Shown: positions 1-12,404, numbered from the stretch's first letter. The stretch is 64,000 nt of DNA from Mastigias papua (GCA_964019165.1 OZ025271.1:12627759-12691758); one strand, 5' to 3'. Notes: generated from the sequence alone by a model not told the origin. A program made the numbers and translations.

Positions 1-1743
1 TCAATATTCAACTTCAATAGGTACTGTAAATTCTCAAATTGGCACCCTTCTAAAAGACCAGATGGTAAAAGCCTTTACCAAACAACCCCCACCCTTTGAA
101 TAAGCACCACACCAAACCTTTAAAGTGCTAATACACCTGTTATGAATAAAAGAGTCATTCAATGAGCTTTGTAGGATTGTACCTGATATAATTATCTTCA
201 ATGGGAATCGGAGGATGCCTGGGGGCTTTTCGTAATATTTTATTTGATGTAAAGACTTTTATCACCAACAGGAAAATTACGCAGTAAGAAGAAATAACCT
301 GACTGCTCAAAGCATCTGAGGGGCTCTATGGGGGCCTGAAGAATTTGTTGGGGGCAATTAGGAATTGAATTAGCCTCAATCTATGTCAGCTACGATACTG
401 CTGCAAATAAGCCTTCCAATCAAATAATATCCCATCAAAAATTACCATAAGTTTGAGTGTATCAGTCATGGACCTATAACCCTTTATCATTCTTTAGTTA
501 AATGTACTTAGCTTTACTCTTCCACATCAATCTCCCATGTCCAGGAATCCACATTAACTCCCATGTTAAAAATACTACATATGTTGAAATAGTTCTGCCT
601 GTTCCTTTGGGAGCATTGATCAAAGGAGACTTTGTAATTTAACTATATCTTGTGGTTTTATATCAGTTAGATAACTGGTTTTAAATGTTCCTCAAATGTT
701 TTTCGACATGCTATCTTTACTCCTACATTCCTTTTCTCAAATCTGACGTCACCTATTCCATGGATTTCTTGCTGATCATGATACTTATATTCTTGATGTC
801 ACGTGCTCTCCTAGCCGTAATCTTCTCCCTTTTCTGATTTTAAGTCATGCCAGCCAGGTGGAGTCAGTAAACTGTAAAAAGGAAATGACCAAATCAGTAA
901 ATTGGCATCCTTAAAATCATTAATCGGGGATAGCATCAAACTTTTTTCCTGAAGTGAAGATGTATCTACATAAAGCTACTTCTTGTATCATATTGTGTAA
1001 ATTTCTCTTCATCTTTCTGTTTAATCTTTCCATGCTCTCAAGTGTTACATTCTATGTCAATTACAATAATATGATAATTTTGGTGTCTCTATAAGGAAGT
1101 GAGTTTCCTTCATGACAATTATTCTAATTTACAGTTTCTTAATTACTATTACTTTTCAAACCACTTGCCAAAATGAATGAATCAATTTAGCAAAGATTCG
1201 CTTTTTAAGATTTTTAAGAGTCAGCTACGTTAAAAATGTTGTCTGCTTTTTTTTTGTTTAGCTATACTTATCACTAATGCAAAAATTCAGACAATCACGG
1301 ACTATTGTTTAGCTGCTTGCAGAAAATTTAGAATGATTTGTGACATTAGTCACTATTTTTTGGTTATAATCATCATCAATGTTAGAAAAACGTTACTTCT
1401 TTGGACTACACATCTATGAATAGTTTATTGTTATACCGTTTTAAAAAAACACTAAGATTATACTGTCTCATTTACATTAATCTGCAATCTTAGCTTTACT
1501 TTTGCTAGACATAGGCAAAGAAGGGAATGAGAATGTTTACAGTTCAATATGGATAGACAGCTGTCGACGTTAATACAGTTCTAAATTTGTATTGTGATAT
1601 TGGAATCATCCGTCCTTACCGGCCTTCTTTGACATTTGCATTAGTCATTATTCTCATTAAACATTACAAGTTAAGTATAGTTACGTTTAGCTATTAATTA
1701 TAATTGTAATAAGACATGATAAGTTAAGTTTATTAAAACTCTT
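1..1743. other. No gene recognised
   Basis: AT-rich sequence with short homopolymer runs. I see no open frame of note, no convincing exon flanked by splice sites, no tRNA-like boxes and no clear terminal inverted repeats. It could be intron, intergenic DNA or repeats too old to recognise. Confidence 0.5.
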
Positions 1744-1745
1744 TA

Positions 1746-2527
1746 CCGTATTTACTCTAATATTCCCACCTCTCTAGTAATCCTGCCTTTATTTATTGTA
1801 GTTTGAGCGTACCTACATGATCTAATTCTTTATAACAGACATTATGAGACTGAAACACAACATGTGATTTTTTTGTACACGAATATAGCGAATATTCAAG
1901 TCGTTAATACACGATGAATTCAACTGCATCTGACTGTGTCTATGAAAACGAACAAATGACTATGACTATGATTAACGGTATGTAATTAACAATATGTAAA
2001 GCGGTAGTATCTCTAGGCACAATGACCACAGGGTGTCCATGTTTTCAAAATTATTTCATAGTTTGGAAGAATAATCCCTCCTCCTCAGTAATCCCGCACG
2101 CGGGATTGCTGTATAAATTATTTTTAAATACATTTATTTACTGGCATACATGTTACAAACTTTTTTGAATACTCAAAGTTACGTTTCGAATGCCGTGTTC
2201 CAACTTGAAATGAAACTTTAGCATTAACTTTAGCATTTAACTTTAACAGTTACTAAAACTATCACTCTTGATGTAATGCATTGGCTCTGTTAGTTTATTG
2301 AAGAATTTTGTCGTTTCGAACCTTCTTCACAGTGTATGGTTTTTACTCTGGTTTGCCACAATAATTTTTGAGAGCCCTGTTTTGTTGAAACAGTATCCTC
2401 AAACTAGACTTCAAGGCATTGACAAAATAATCCCGCCTCTCCAATATGCCCGATTCTCTAATAATCCCACCTTTTCTTCTTAGGTTGAAAGGCTAATCCT
2501 ACAGCGGGAATATTAGAGTAAATATGG
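1746..2527. mobile_element. MITE-like DNA transposon with TA target duplication
   Basis: The left end reads CCGTATTTACTCTAATATTC from 1746, and the right end (2507-2527) is its reverse complement with one mismatch. Both ends abut TA (1744-1745 and 2528-2529), the duplication expected of the Tc1/mariner/pogo group. Inside, short motifs of the type TAATCCCGCC recur near both ends (about 1780, 2072, 2090, 2428, 2462), as in elements with subterminal repeats. No transposase frame is present, so it must be mobilised in trans. The short open frame at 2298-2483 lies wholly inside and is judged a chance frame. Confidence 0.75.
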
Positions 2528-2991
2528 TATGTAATTTATCTGTATAGCTGGAATTAAGATAACGAATTGTGATACGAATAGAATAGATAAAACTTTTCAA
2601 AGGAAATTTGGATCATGCAATGACTATCACGTGATAATGTGCGTTAAATTTCACTTTGAAAAGGGCAATACATTGGTGCCTATAATTATAAGATCGCTAA
2701 TAAATTTTGGTTAAATACATAAGGGAGCTGTAGCTGGCTATAAATGTTCGACTTTAGAGCCAGCTGATATGGGCGTATTTTACTGACTATTGGCTGACGA
2801 CTGACAAGATAACAAATGCCGAAGAAACGAACCACGAATGTCGACCCAATATACGAAAGCCGTAAACTATAACGTAGAACAACAAAATATATTTAAGTTA
2901 ATTTAAACATGCATAAGACGAAAGCGAAAATATATAACTAATAGCAACAAATAGAACTCGACTAATATCAACAAGAAGTACTTACATTGAT

Positions 2992-3705
2992 ATGTGCTCC
3001 ATTCATGTTGCCAATACCATTACGCTATTAGGAATAACGATTGATTCTAAATTAAAATTTAACCAACATTTCCTCCAAATTTGTCAGAAAGCTAACAGCA
3101 AAATTAGTGCCTTTTATAGGATTTCAAAGTACCTTGATGAAAAACAATCACTTATCATCTACAACTCTTTTATAGCATCTCAGTTTAATTATTGCTCTAT
3201 AATATGGATGTTTTGTGGAAAAGCTGCCAATAAAGAGCTCAACCGCAGCCACAAGAGAGCACTTCCAATTCTAGGAAATGACTATTCTTCTCCATTTGAA
3301 GAACTTCTACAAAAATCAAATGAATGTACAATTCACATAAAAAATTTAAAAAGATTAATGCTTGAGGTTTATAAATGTTTGAAAAGTGAAAACCCATCTT
3401 TTATGTGGAACATGTTCCAAGAAAAGAGTATTCAATATAATTTACGATCGAAAAACCTGCTCATGTTGTCTCAAACTAACACTATTAAATATGGAAATGA
3501 TAGTATAGTTGTGCGAGGCAGCATCTTATGGAATTACCTTCCAAATGAAATTAAAAGCCAAACCTCCGTCTGCTCTTTTAAGAAACGTATAAAAATTGCA
3601 GTGGAGTGGATTGCAATTGTAAAATTTGTGAATAGTGAAGCTGTTATATACTTCGTGTACATTTTTTTAAAATATATTTTAGAGTATGTAAATAGTTGGT
3701 CTTAA
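2992..3705 (+). pseudogene. C-terminal fragment of a non-LTR retrotransposon reverse transcriptase (CR1/jockey-like)
   Basis: An open frame of about 237 codons resembles the segment that follows the reverse transcriptase core in CR1/jockey-type LINEs. Visible family hallmarks are LGITIDSKLKFNQH, the later SQFNYCSIIWM, the HKRALPILGNDYSSPFEELL stretch, YNLRSKN, and a final block ending near SFKKRIK. The catalytic reverse transcriptase and the endonuclease are absent upstream, so it is a 5'-truncated insertion, as is usual for LINEs. The frame is intact over its length, which implies a fairly young copy. The final 25 or so residues are hydrophobic and probably run past the original end. The first ATG is arbitrary because the true protein begins far upstream. 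Confidence 0.85.
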
Positions 3706-4002
3706 TTAGTTTCTTTAAAAGCTATATAAAACACCAACTTTAAATAATTTCATATTATTATATTATTATTATATAACGGTTCCACTTGCCAGTTAACGAT
3801 GAATAACGAATACGAATAAAAAATTACGAATAACAATATGTTTGACCGCGTGTCTCTCGCAAACTAAAAAATCAAGGGATGAACTCAAGCACAACGGCGT
3901 TACTAATTAACGAGACAATAACAAGGATTTGACATTGAATTACACACAAATAAACAACACAAAAATGCACGCACCAGTCATAAAAAACAACCAAGCAGCC
4001 GT

Positions 4003-4287
4003 TACAGGAGCTGTCATTATTTATGGCCGGGGTGGGGACTGAAGAGAAAGCGGTATGTTCCCTTAAAACAATTTTACCCCACCATTTGCTAAAGTCAAAA
4101 TTTCTTTACCCCAACTAAGGAAAACAATAAAGCAATTATAAATTTATGCTTAAACATGGTATATGTTTTTACACTACCGCCGTGGTAAAAATTATTCTTC
4201 TACCCCACCTTATACGGCTTATTTTTCAGTTACCCCACCATTTTATCTTCAGTTCCCACCACGGTCATAAATAATGACTGCTCCCTA
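4003..4287. mobile_element. Short MITE with ~40-bp inverted termini
   Basis: The left end contains GTCATTATTTATGGCC then GGGGTGGGGACTGAAG. The right end, reverse complemented, gives AGTCATTATTTATGACC then GTGGTGGGAACTGAAG. The two arms therefore pair over about 40 bases with a few mismatches. The interior has no coding potential. I could not define a clean target duplication, so the superfamily is not assigned. It ends only about 28 bases before the satellite-bearing Harbinger element. Confidence 0.6.
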
Positions 4288-4315
4288 AGTATACTTCCAG
4301 CAAGCATCAAAGTAA

Positions 4316-7300
4316 GGGCCTGTTTATATGGAGAAAATATTCCCGGCTACCCGAGACTATTTTACTTGCCGGGATCCCAGCATCCTATTGAAATCACTGT
4401 ATTTTTTACCGTGCGTTTATATGAGACTTTATATAATCCCGGCTAGGTGAGACTATTTTCAGTTGCCGGGATCTCGGCTGAGAGAGCTGGGATCCCGGCA
4501 TTCCGAGACTATTTTTCCTCATATAAACGCAAACTGAAAATAGTCCCGGCTTGCCGGGACTAAATTGCCGGCACTGCGCATGCGGCAAATCTGTTCACAT
4601 TCACATGCGTATTCAACAAAACGAGGAAGCATGTCGGCAAGCCAAAACCGAGGAGCATTGCAAGAGTAGCATAAGTATATATTCCTTCAAAAAAATACTG
4701 CTTGCCGCCATTTCAATTTTCACCACCAAGATAAGCTTCGAGCCTCGCGGTGGCCGGTGAAGATAGTCCTGGGTAGCCGGGACTATTTCTTCATATAAAC
4801 GAAAATGACAAATAGTCCCGGGGTGAAAATAGTCTCGGGTAGCCGGGATTAGTTCTTCATATAAACGAAAACGAAAAATAGTCCCAGGGTGAAAATAGTC
4901 TCGGGTAGCCGGGATTATTTCTTCATATAAACGAAAATGAAAAATAGTCCCGGGGTGAAAATAGTCTCGGGTAGCCGGGATTAGTTCTTCATATAAACGA
5001 AAACGAAAAATAGTCCCGGGGTGAAAATAGTCTAGGGTAGCCGGGATTATTTCTTCATATAAACGAAAATGAAAAATAGTCCCGGGGTGAAAATAGTCTC
5101 GGGTAGCCGGGATTATTTCTTCATATAAACGAAAATGAAAAATAGTCCCGGGGTGAAAATAGTCTCGGGTAGCCGGGATTAGTTCTTCATATAAACGAAA
5201 ACGAAAAATAGTCCCGGGGTGAAAATAGTCTAGGGTAGCCGGGATTATTTCTTCATATAAACGAAAATGAAAAATAGTCCCGGGGTGAAAATAGTCTCGG
5301 GTAGCCGGGATTATTTCTTCATATAAACGAAACCAAAAAATAGTCCCGGGGTGAAAATAGTCTCGGGTAGCCGGGATTAGTTCTTCATATAAACGAAAAC
5401 GAAAAATAGTCCCGGGGTGAAAATAGTCTAGGGTAGCCGGGATTATTTCTTCATATAAACGAAAATGAAAAATAGTCCCGGGGTGAAAATAGTCTCGGGT
5501 AGCCGGGATTATTTCTTCATATAAACGAAACCAAAAAATAGTCCCGGGGTGAAAATAGTCTCGGGTAGCCGGGATTAGTTCTTCATATAAACGAAAACGA
5601 AAAATAGTCCCGGGGTGAAAATAGTCTCGGGTAGCCGGGATTATTTCTTCATATAAACGAAAATGACAAATAGTCCCGGGGTGAAAATAGTCTCGGGTAG
5701 CCGGGATTATTGCTTCATATAAACGAAACCAAAAAATAGTCCCGGGGTGAAAATAGTCTCGGGTAGCCGGGATTAGTTCTTCATATAAACGAAAACGAAA
5801 AATAGTCCCGGGGTGAAAATAGTCTAGGGTAGCCGGGATTATTTCTTCATATAAACGAAAATGAAAAATAGTCCCGGGGTGAAAATAGTCTCGGGTAGCC
5901 GGGATTATTTCTTCATATAAACGAAAATGAAAAATAGTCCCGGGGTGAAAATAGTCTCGGGTAGCCGGGATTAGTTCTTCATATAAACGAAAACGAAAAA
6001 TAGTCCCGGGGTGAAAATAGTCTAGGGTAGCCGGGATTATTTCTTCATATAAACGAAAATGAAAAATAGTCCCGGGGTGAAAATAGTCTCGGGTAGCCGG
6101 GATTATTTCTTCATATAAACGAAACCAAAAAATAGTCCCGGGGTGAAAATAGTCTCGGGTAGCCGGGATTAGTTCTTCATATAAACGAAAACGAAAAATA
6201 GTCCCGGGGTGAAAATAGTCTAGGGTAGCCGGGATTATTTCTTCATATAAACGAAAATGAAAAATAGTCCCGGGGTGAAAATAGTCTCGGGTAGCCGGGA
6301 TTATTTCTTCATATAAACGAAACCAAAAAATAGTCCCGGGGTGAAAATAGTCTCGGGTAGCCGGGATTAGTTCTTCATATAAACGAAAACGACAAATAGT
6401 CCCGGGGTGAAAATAGTCTAGGGTAGCCGGGATTATTTCTTCATATAAACGAAAATGACAAATAGTCCCGGGGTGAAAATAGTCTCGGGTAGCCGGGATT
6501 ATTGCTTCATATAAACGAAACCAAAAAATAGTCCCGGGGTGAAAATAGTCTCGGGTAGCCGGGATTAGTTCTTCATATAAACGAAAACGAAAAATAGTCC
6601 CGGGGTGAAAATAGTCTCGGGTAGCCGGGATTATTGCTTCATATAAACGAAACCAAAAAATAGTCCCGGGGTGAAAATAGTCTCGGGTAGCCGGGATTAG
6701 TTCTTCATATAAACGAAAACGAAAAATAGTCCCGGGGTGAAAATAGTCTAGGGTAGCCGGGATTATTTCTTCATATAAACGAAAATGAAAAATAGTCCCG
6801 GGGTGAAAATAGTCTCGGGTAGCCGGGATTATTTCTTCATATAAACGAAAATGAAAAATAGTCCCGGGGTGAAAATAGTCTCGGGTAGCCGGGATTAGTT
6901 CTTCATATAAACGAAAACGAAAAATAGTCCCGGGGTGAAAATAGTCTAGGGTAGCCGGGATTATTTCTTCATATAAACGAAAATGAAAAATAGTCCCGGG
7001 GTGAAAATAGTCTCGGGTAGCCGGGATTATTTCTTCATATAAACGAAACCAAAAAATAGTCCCGGGGTGAAAATAGTCTCGGGTAGCCGGGATTAGTTCT
7101 TCATATAAACGAAAACGAAAAATAGTCCCGGGGTGAAAATAGTCTAGGGTAGCCGGGATTATTTCTTCATATAAACGAAAATGAAAAATAGTCCCGGGGT
7201 GAAAATAGTCTCGGGTAGCCGGGATTATTTCTTCATATAAACGAAACCAAAAAATAGTCCCGGGGTGAAAATAGTCTCGGGTAGCCGGGATTAGTTCTTC

Positions 7301-9757
7301 ATATAAACGAAAACGACAAATAGTCCCGGGGTGAAAATAGTCTAGGGTAGCCGGGATTATTTCTTCATATAAACGAAAATGACAAATAGTCCCGGGGTGA
7401 AAATAGTCTCGGGTAGCCGGGATTATTGCTTCATATAAACGAAACCAAAAAATAGTCCCGGGGTGAAAATAGTCTCGGGTAGCCGGGATTAGTTCTTCAT
7501 ATAAACGAAAACGAAAAATAGTCCCGGGGTGAAAATAGTCTCGGGTAGCCGGGATTATTTCTTCATATAAACGAAACCAAAAGATAGTCCCGGGGTGAAA
7601 ATAGTCTCGGGTAGCCGGGATTAGTTCTTCATATAAACGAAAACGAAAAATAGTCCCGGGGTGAAAATAGTCTAGGGTAGCCGGGATTATTTCTTCATAT
7701 AAACGAAAATGAAAAATAGTCCCGGGGTGAAAATAGTCTCGGGTAGCCGGGATTAGTTCTTCATATAAACGAAAACGAAAAATAGTCCCGGGGTGAAAAT
7801 AGTCTAGGGTAGCCGGGATTATTTCTTCATATAAACGAAAATGAAAAATAGTCCCGGGGTGAAAATAGTCTCGGGTAGCCGGGATTATTTCTTCATATAA
7901 ACGAAAATGAAAAATAGTCCCGGGGTGAAAATAGTCTCGGGTAGCCGGGATTAGTTCTTCATATAAACGAAAACGAAAAATAGTCCCAAGGTGAAAATAG
8001 TCTAGGGTAGCCGGGATTATTTCTTCATATAAACGAAAATGAAAAATAGTCCCGGGGTGAAAATAGTCTCGGGTAGCCGGGATTATTTCTTCATATAAAC
8101 GAAACCAAAAAATAGTCCCGGGGTGAAAATAGTCTCGGGTAGCCGGGATTAGTTCTTCATATAAACGAAAACGAAAAATAGTCCCGGGGTGAAAGTAGTC
8201 TAGGGTAGCCGGGATTATTTCTTCATATAAACGAAAATGACAAATAGTCCTGGGGTGAAAATAGTCTCGGGTAGCCGGGATTATTGCTTCATATAAACGA
8301 AACCAAAAAATAGTCCCGGGGTGAAAATAGTCTCGGGTAGCCGGGATTAGTTCTTCATATAAACGAAAACGAAAAATAGTCCCGGGGTGAAAATAGTCTC
8401 GGGTAGCCGGGATTATTTCTTCATATAAACGAAACCAAAAAATAGTCCCGGGGTGAAAATAGTCTCGGGTAGCCGGGATTAGTTCTTCATATAAACGAAA
8501 ACGAAAAATAGTCCCGGGGTGAAAATAGTCTAGGGTAGCCGGGATTATTTCTTCATATAAACGAAAATGAAAAATAGTCCCGGGGTGAAAATAGTCTAGG
8601 GTAGCCGGGATTATTTCTTCATATAAACGAAACCAAAAAATAGTCCCGGGGTGAAAATAGTCTCGGGTAGCCGGGATTAGTTCTTCATATAAACGAAAAC
8701 GAAAAATAGTCCCGGGGTGAAAATAGTCTAGGGTAGCCGGGATTATTTCTTCATATAAACGAAAATGACAAATAGTCCCGGGGTGAAAATAGTCTCGGGT
8801 AGCCGGGATTATTGCTTCATATAAACGAAACCAAAAAATAGTCCCGGGGTGAAAATAGTCTCGGGTAGCCGGGATTAGTTCTTCATATAAACGAAAACGA
8901 AAAATAGTCCCGGGGTGAAAATAGTCTCGGGTAGCCGGGATTATTTCTTCATATAAACGAAAATGAAAAATAGTCCCGGGGTGAAAATAGTCTAGGGTAG
9001 CCGGGATTATTTCTTCATATAAACGAAAATGAAAAATAGTCCCGGGGTGAAAATAGTCTAGGGTAGCCGGGATTATTTCTTCATATAAACGAAACCAAAA
9101 AATAGTCCCGGGGTGAAAATAGTCTCGGGTAGCCGGGATTAGTTCTTCATATAAACGAAAACGAAAAATAGTCCCGGGGTGAAAATAGTCTAGGGTAGCC
9201 GGGATTATTTCTTCATATAAACGAAAATGACAAATAGTCCCGGGGTGAAAATAGTCTCGGGTAGCCGGGATTATTGCTTCATATAAACGAAACCAAAAAA
9301 TAGTCCCGGGGTGAAAATAGTCTCGGGTAGCCGGGATTATTTCTTCATATAAACGAAACCAAAAAATAGTCCCGGGGTGAAAATAGTCTCGGGTAGCCGG
9401 GATTAGTTCTTCATATAAACGAAAACGAAAAATAGTCCCGGGGTGAAAATAGTCTAGGGTAGCCGGGATTATTTCTTCATATAAACGAAAATAAAAAATA
9501 GTCCCGGGGTGAAAATAGTCTCGGGTAGCCGGGATTATTTCTTCATATAAACGAAAATGAAAAATAGTCCCGGGGTGAAAATAGTCTCGGGTAGCCGGGA
9601 TTATTTCTTCATATAAACGAAAATGAAAAATAGTCCCGGGGTGAAAATAGTCTCGGGTAGCCGGGATTAGTTCTTCATATAAACGAAAACGAAAAATAAT
9701 CCCGGGGTGAAAATAGTCTCGGGTAGCCGGGGCTATTTTCTCCATATAAACAGGCCC
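4316..9757. mobile_element. PIF/Harbinger-type non-autonomous element filled with satellite
   Basis: The left end begins GGGCCTGTTTATATGGAGAA and the right end is its reverse complement. The two termini match at about 46 of 48 positions. They are flanked by TAA at 4313-4315 and 9758-9760. A three-base TWA duplication and a GGGCCTGTTT-like terminus are typical of PIF/Harbinger. Left of the satellite, 4316-4768 holds more copies of the terminal motif in both orientations (about 4413-4460 and 4510-4555) and one unique stretch (4560-4760) with a GC-rich GCCGCCATTT-like block that may be an old promoter or leader. No transposase is encoded, so mobility would need a helper such as the related element at 60-63 kb. 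Confidence 0.85.
4769..9745. repeat. 66-bp satellite, 75 units, no net indels
   Basis: The anchor TCATATAAAC occurs at 4791, 4857 and so on to 9675. 9675 minus 4791 is 4884, exactly 74 periods of 66, so the array has 75 units with no net length change. Units differ by a few diagnostic substitutions (TTAGTTCTTC/TTATTTCTTC/TTATTGCTTC; ATGAAAA/ACGAAAA/ACCAAAA; GACAAA; TCTCGGG/TCTAGGG). The unit is a near copy of the last ~45 bases of the element's right terminus, so the satellite grew from the terminus. Because 66 is a multiple of three, the minus strand stays open from 9916 to 4613 (1767 codons, 22-residue repeats of the kind IIPATRDYFHPGTIF). I see no signal peptide, catalytic motif or recognised domain in that frame and do not call it a gene. 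Confidence 0.97.
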
Positions 9758-10046
9758 TAAAATAGAAATCTTCGTGTATTTTTCTTGAAGATGAGTAAAC
9801 AATCTTGATGAATGACAAAAACCTTTAGATAGATAGATTAACTGTGGTTGAAATAAGACAAAAGTTAGGTCAAAAGAAGACTTAATCAAAGTTCGTAACA
9901 ATTGATAAACAATCATTAATTGGCTCTTTAACTTTGGTTACTTGCAGTGTCTTCTCGATTTCTTCTGTAGCTTTTTATCCATATCTGTATCCATCATTTC
10001 TTCTAAATTCCACCTCTTGTGAGCTTGTATCGTGCTATTTCTTCAG

Positions 10047-10859
10047 TTTAAGTTTAAACACTGGTGGGTATAGAAGCGGGCCGCAGAGCCATGACCGCCA
10101 AACAATGATAATTCATCATTTGATATTAAGTATGTATGGTATGTTGAGTCTGCAAAACGTGCCCATTAAAATTATCATAAAATAAATAATAGAGCATAAT
10201 ATGCAAAGTTTATCAAATGCAGTATGCCTTTCGTAACATATCAAACTGGACATACAGAAAATTCTATTTAGCATAATTAACATAGGAAGGAGAGTGTAGC
10301 CTTCTACAGTGATCATCTTGCAATTCCAACCGTTTTGTACACTGCCATTCGTACCTATTGTTCAATGGGAGTTACCATTGCATTGCCAATAGCATCTATA
10401 TAGAAAAAGAAGCACGCTACATCATTGATGCATGGAGGGTAATATTGTCTCGCTTAGTAGGACATGGGGATCTCAACTTTGCTTCTGAAGCTTAGTACCA
10501 CAAGCGATCCTTTTACTGTAAAGCGAAATATTGTAAGTAGGCCTAAATTGCCTGTGAAGCAGTTCTCAATTCAAGACTAAAATCATGATTGGAAAAGTTA
10601 TGACAATATGGTGGGTAATCTGCAAGGTACTTTTGGACATTGTCGGTCTTTTGAAATGACTCAGTGGTCTATACTCTAGATGACTTTAGCTCTTTGCAGT
10701 TTTTCTTTTTAAATTTAAACGCTGGTGGATACAGAGGGGGGGCGGGAGGCATGGCCGCCAAACAATGAGAATTCATCATTTGAAGTTATGTATGTAAGGT
10801 ATATTGAGTCTGCACCAGGTGTCCATTAACATTGTCATAATATGAATAATAGAGCATAG
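10047..10859 (+). repeat. Pair of direct repeats (10047-10196 and 10709-10859)
   Basis: Two ~150-base copies in the same orientation share AACACTGGTGG/AACGCTGGTGG, then GCCGCCAAACAATGA, AATTCATCATTTGA, GAGTCTGCA and a terminal AATAATAGAGCATA. They are roughly 80 percent identical and about 660 bases apart. The sequence between them has no open frame of note. They could be degraded LTRs, two copies of one short transposon, or an old segmental duplication; I cannot choose between these. Confidence 0.7.
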
Positions 10860-10930
10860 AGCTTTTTACCTCTAATTTACTTATCATTCTCGAATTATCG
10901 TATATTCGTATCCAAACGCAATGCTATTCG

Positions 10931-11221
10931 ATGAATTCTCAATCTGGAAGATCTGCCCTTTTAACCATTGTGGAAGACAAAGCTCACAGAATTTTATGTC
11001 TTATAAGGAATAAGCATGCTCGGTCCTTCCATCTCACAAAGCAAAGTTATCCACATTACCAGGTGCAGTTCCTTAATCTTGTTTCCCCTAGCTTACAACT
11101 AAATTGTAAAAGACAAAATTGCCTTAGAATACTATATAGGTTTCTTTCATTAATAGGGCGGACTACTCTAATTGACTACTCTAGTTGCTTTGCCTACTCT
11201 AATTACAACAGAATGTTCTAA
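10931..11221 (+). other. Open frame of unknown meaning
   Basis: A 96-codon frame starting MNSQSGRSALLTIVEDKAHR, with no domain I recognise, no clear splice sites at its ends and no neighbours that support it. It is long for this AT-rich sequence, but a chance frame is the likelier explanation. The remainder of 9761-11590 shows no gene. Confidence 0.12.
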
Positions 11222-11592
11222 ATTCTGTGTTAGCTACGCCCTTAGATAAGCCTATATATGATTCTATCCAATTGGCTCTCCTCAATGTTCGACGATAGAT
11301 CCGTCCGAGTTTAATCATCATCCTAACAAGTTGATGACCCGAACCTTAATCTGCCTATCTATATATTGAATATCTATACATATCAGATATATCAGATAAC
11401 TTATCATATGAAGCAGCAGCTCTTTAGGTTAAAAGCGTATGAAGATTGCATCAATTGGTGAATAAACTGTTCTTATGACACGTGATGCGGGTAATCCTGT
11501 AGATGGTAACAATATTGATTAACTGAAACGCATATTTTTATAAGAAACCTAGCTTATGGCCTAGTTATGAAAGCTTCTTATTCTCAGACATA

Positions 11593-12404
11593 CAGTCAAC
11601 TCTCTCTAAGCAGACACTTCAATAAAGTGGACACCTCTTAAAAAAGACCTCTACCGGAAGTCCCTGCCAAAGCCAATAGGAAATGCTTTATTTTCGTATT
11701 CTGTGAGACAGATACCTCGTTATGATGGACAGCGGTTACAACTGCTTAATCTCAAACGCATAAAACACTTCAAAGAAGCGGGCACTATGAAATTAATTTT
11801 GTTTCAAAACAATTATTTAAGCAAAAAGTTATAAAAAAGAGGATCACAAAGCATGTTGGAAATTGAATATCACTTCTGATGCCGGTGGTTCTTTTCATTT
11901 TCGAGACTTTCATTCTCTGTTGACACACCCGATTGGTGAGTTCTCCTATGCGATGAAACACGCAAGAGTCAAATAGAAAGTGCAGAGAAATTTGTGTCGA
12001 CAGTGATGACAGCAATGACGATGAGCCAGTAATAGAAGAAAATTACTAAAGTCCCCAAAAATTCGTGTTGCTATTCAAATGGTAGAAAAATTGATGCAGT
12101 TTGCAAAGAATGATCTGGAAAACGAAGAGATTGCCATATGTTTGGGTTCAGTCTGCAGATTACTTAAGGAAGAGAACCCACCATCTCAAGAAGACAAATA
12201 TTAATGACTACTCTTTTTAGGAAATGTTTTGTATAAATACTCTATTTGATGGGTCAGAATTTATTTATTAAATTGATGAGAACTTCTTTTATATTTGAGC
12301 CCCTCGGCAACTCAGATATGGCAGTTGTCTATAAAGCAGACACCTCTTTACAACGGACGCTTCTTCAAAATTGAGAGGGTGTTCGCTTTAGAGAGAGCTG
12401 ATTA
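11593..12404 (+). mobile_element. pogo/Tigger-type DNA transposon, internally deleted
   Basis: The left end reads CAGTCAACTCTCTCTAAGCA and the right end, reverse complemented, reads TAATCAGCTCTCTCTAAAGC. Both are flanked by TA (11591-11592 and 12405-12406). This CAGT...CTCTCTAA...GGACACCTCT pattern is characteristic of pogo/Tigger elements. On the plus strand, about 11985-12190, reading from SDDSNDDEPV onward, lies an acidic then leucine-rich segment (NEEIAICLGSVCRLLKEE) resembling the C-terminal tail of such transposases. The DDE core and the helix-turn-helix domain are missing. It is a dead, deleted copy. Confidence 0.8.

Noticed and set aside
4769..9745. CRISPR-like array
   Set aside because: Units are contiguous without unique spacers, and the sequence is clearly eukaryotic.
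4613..9916. Giant repetitive protein on the minus strand
   Set aside because: The open frame is explained by a stop-free 66-base satellite inside a transposon. No domain, and substitutions between units look unconstrained. Kept only as a finding to test.
11785..12015. Minus-strand frame of 76 codons
   Set aside because: Lies inside the pogo/Tigger remnant, whose coding sense is the plus strand.
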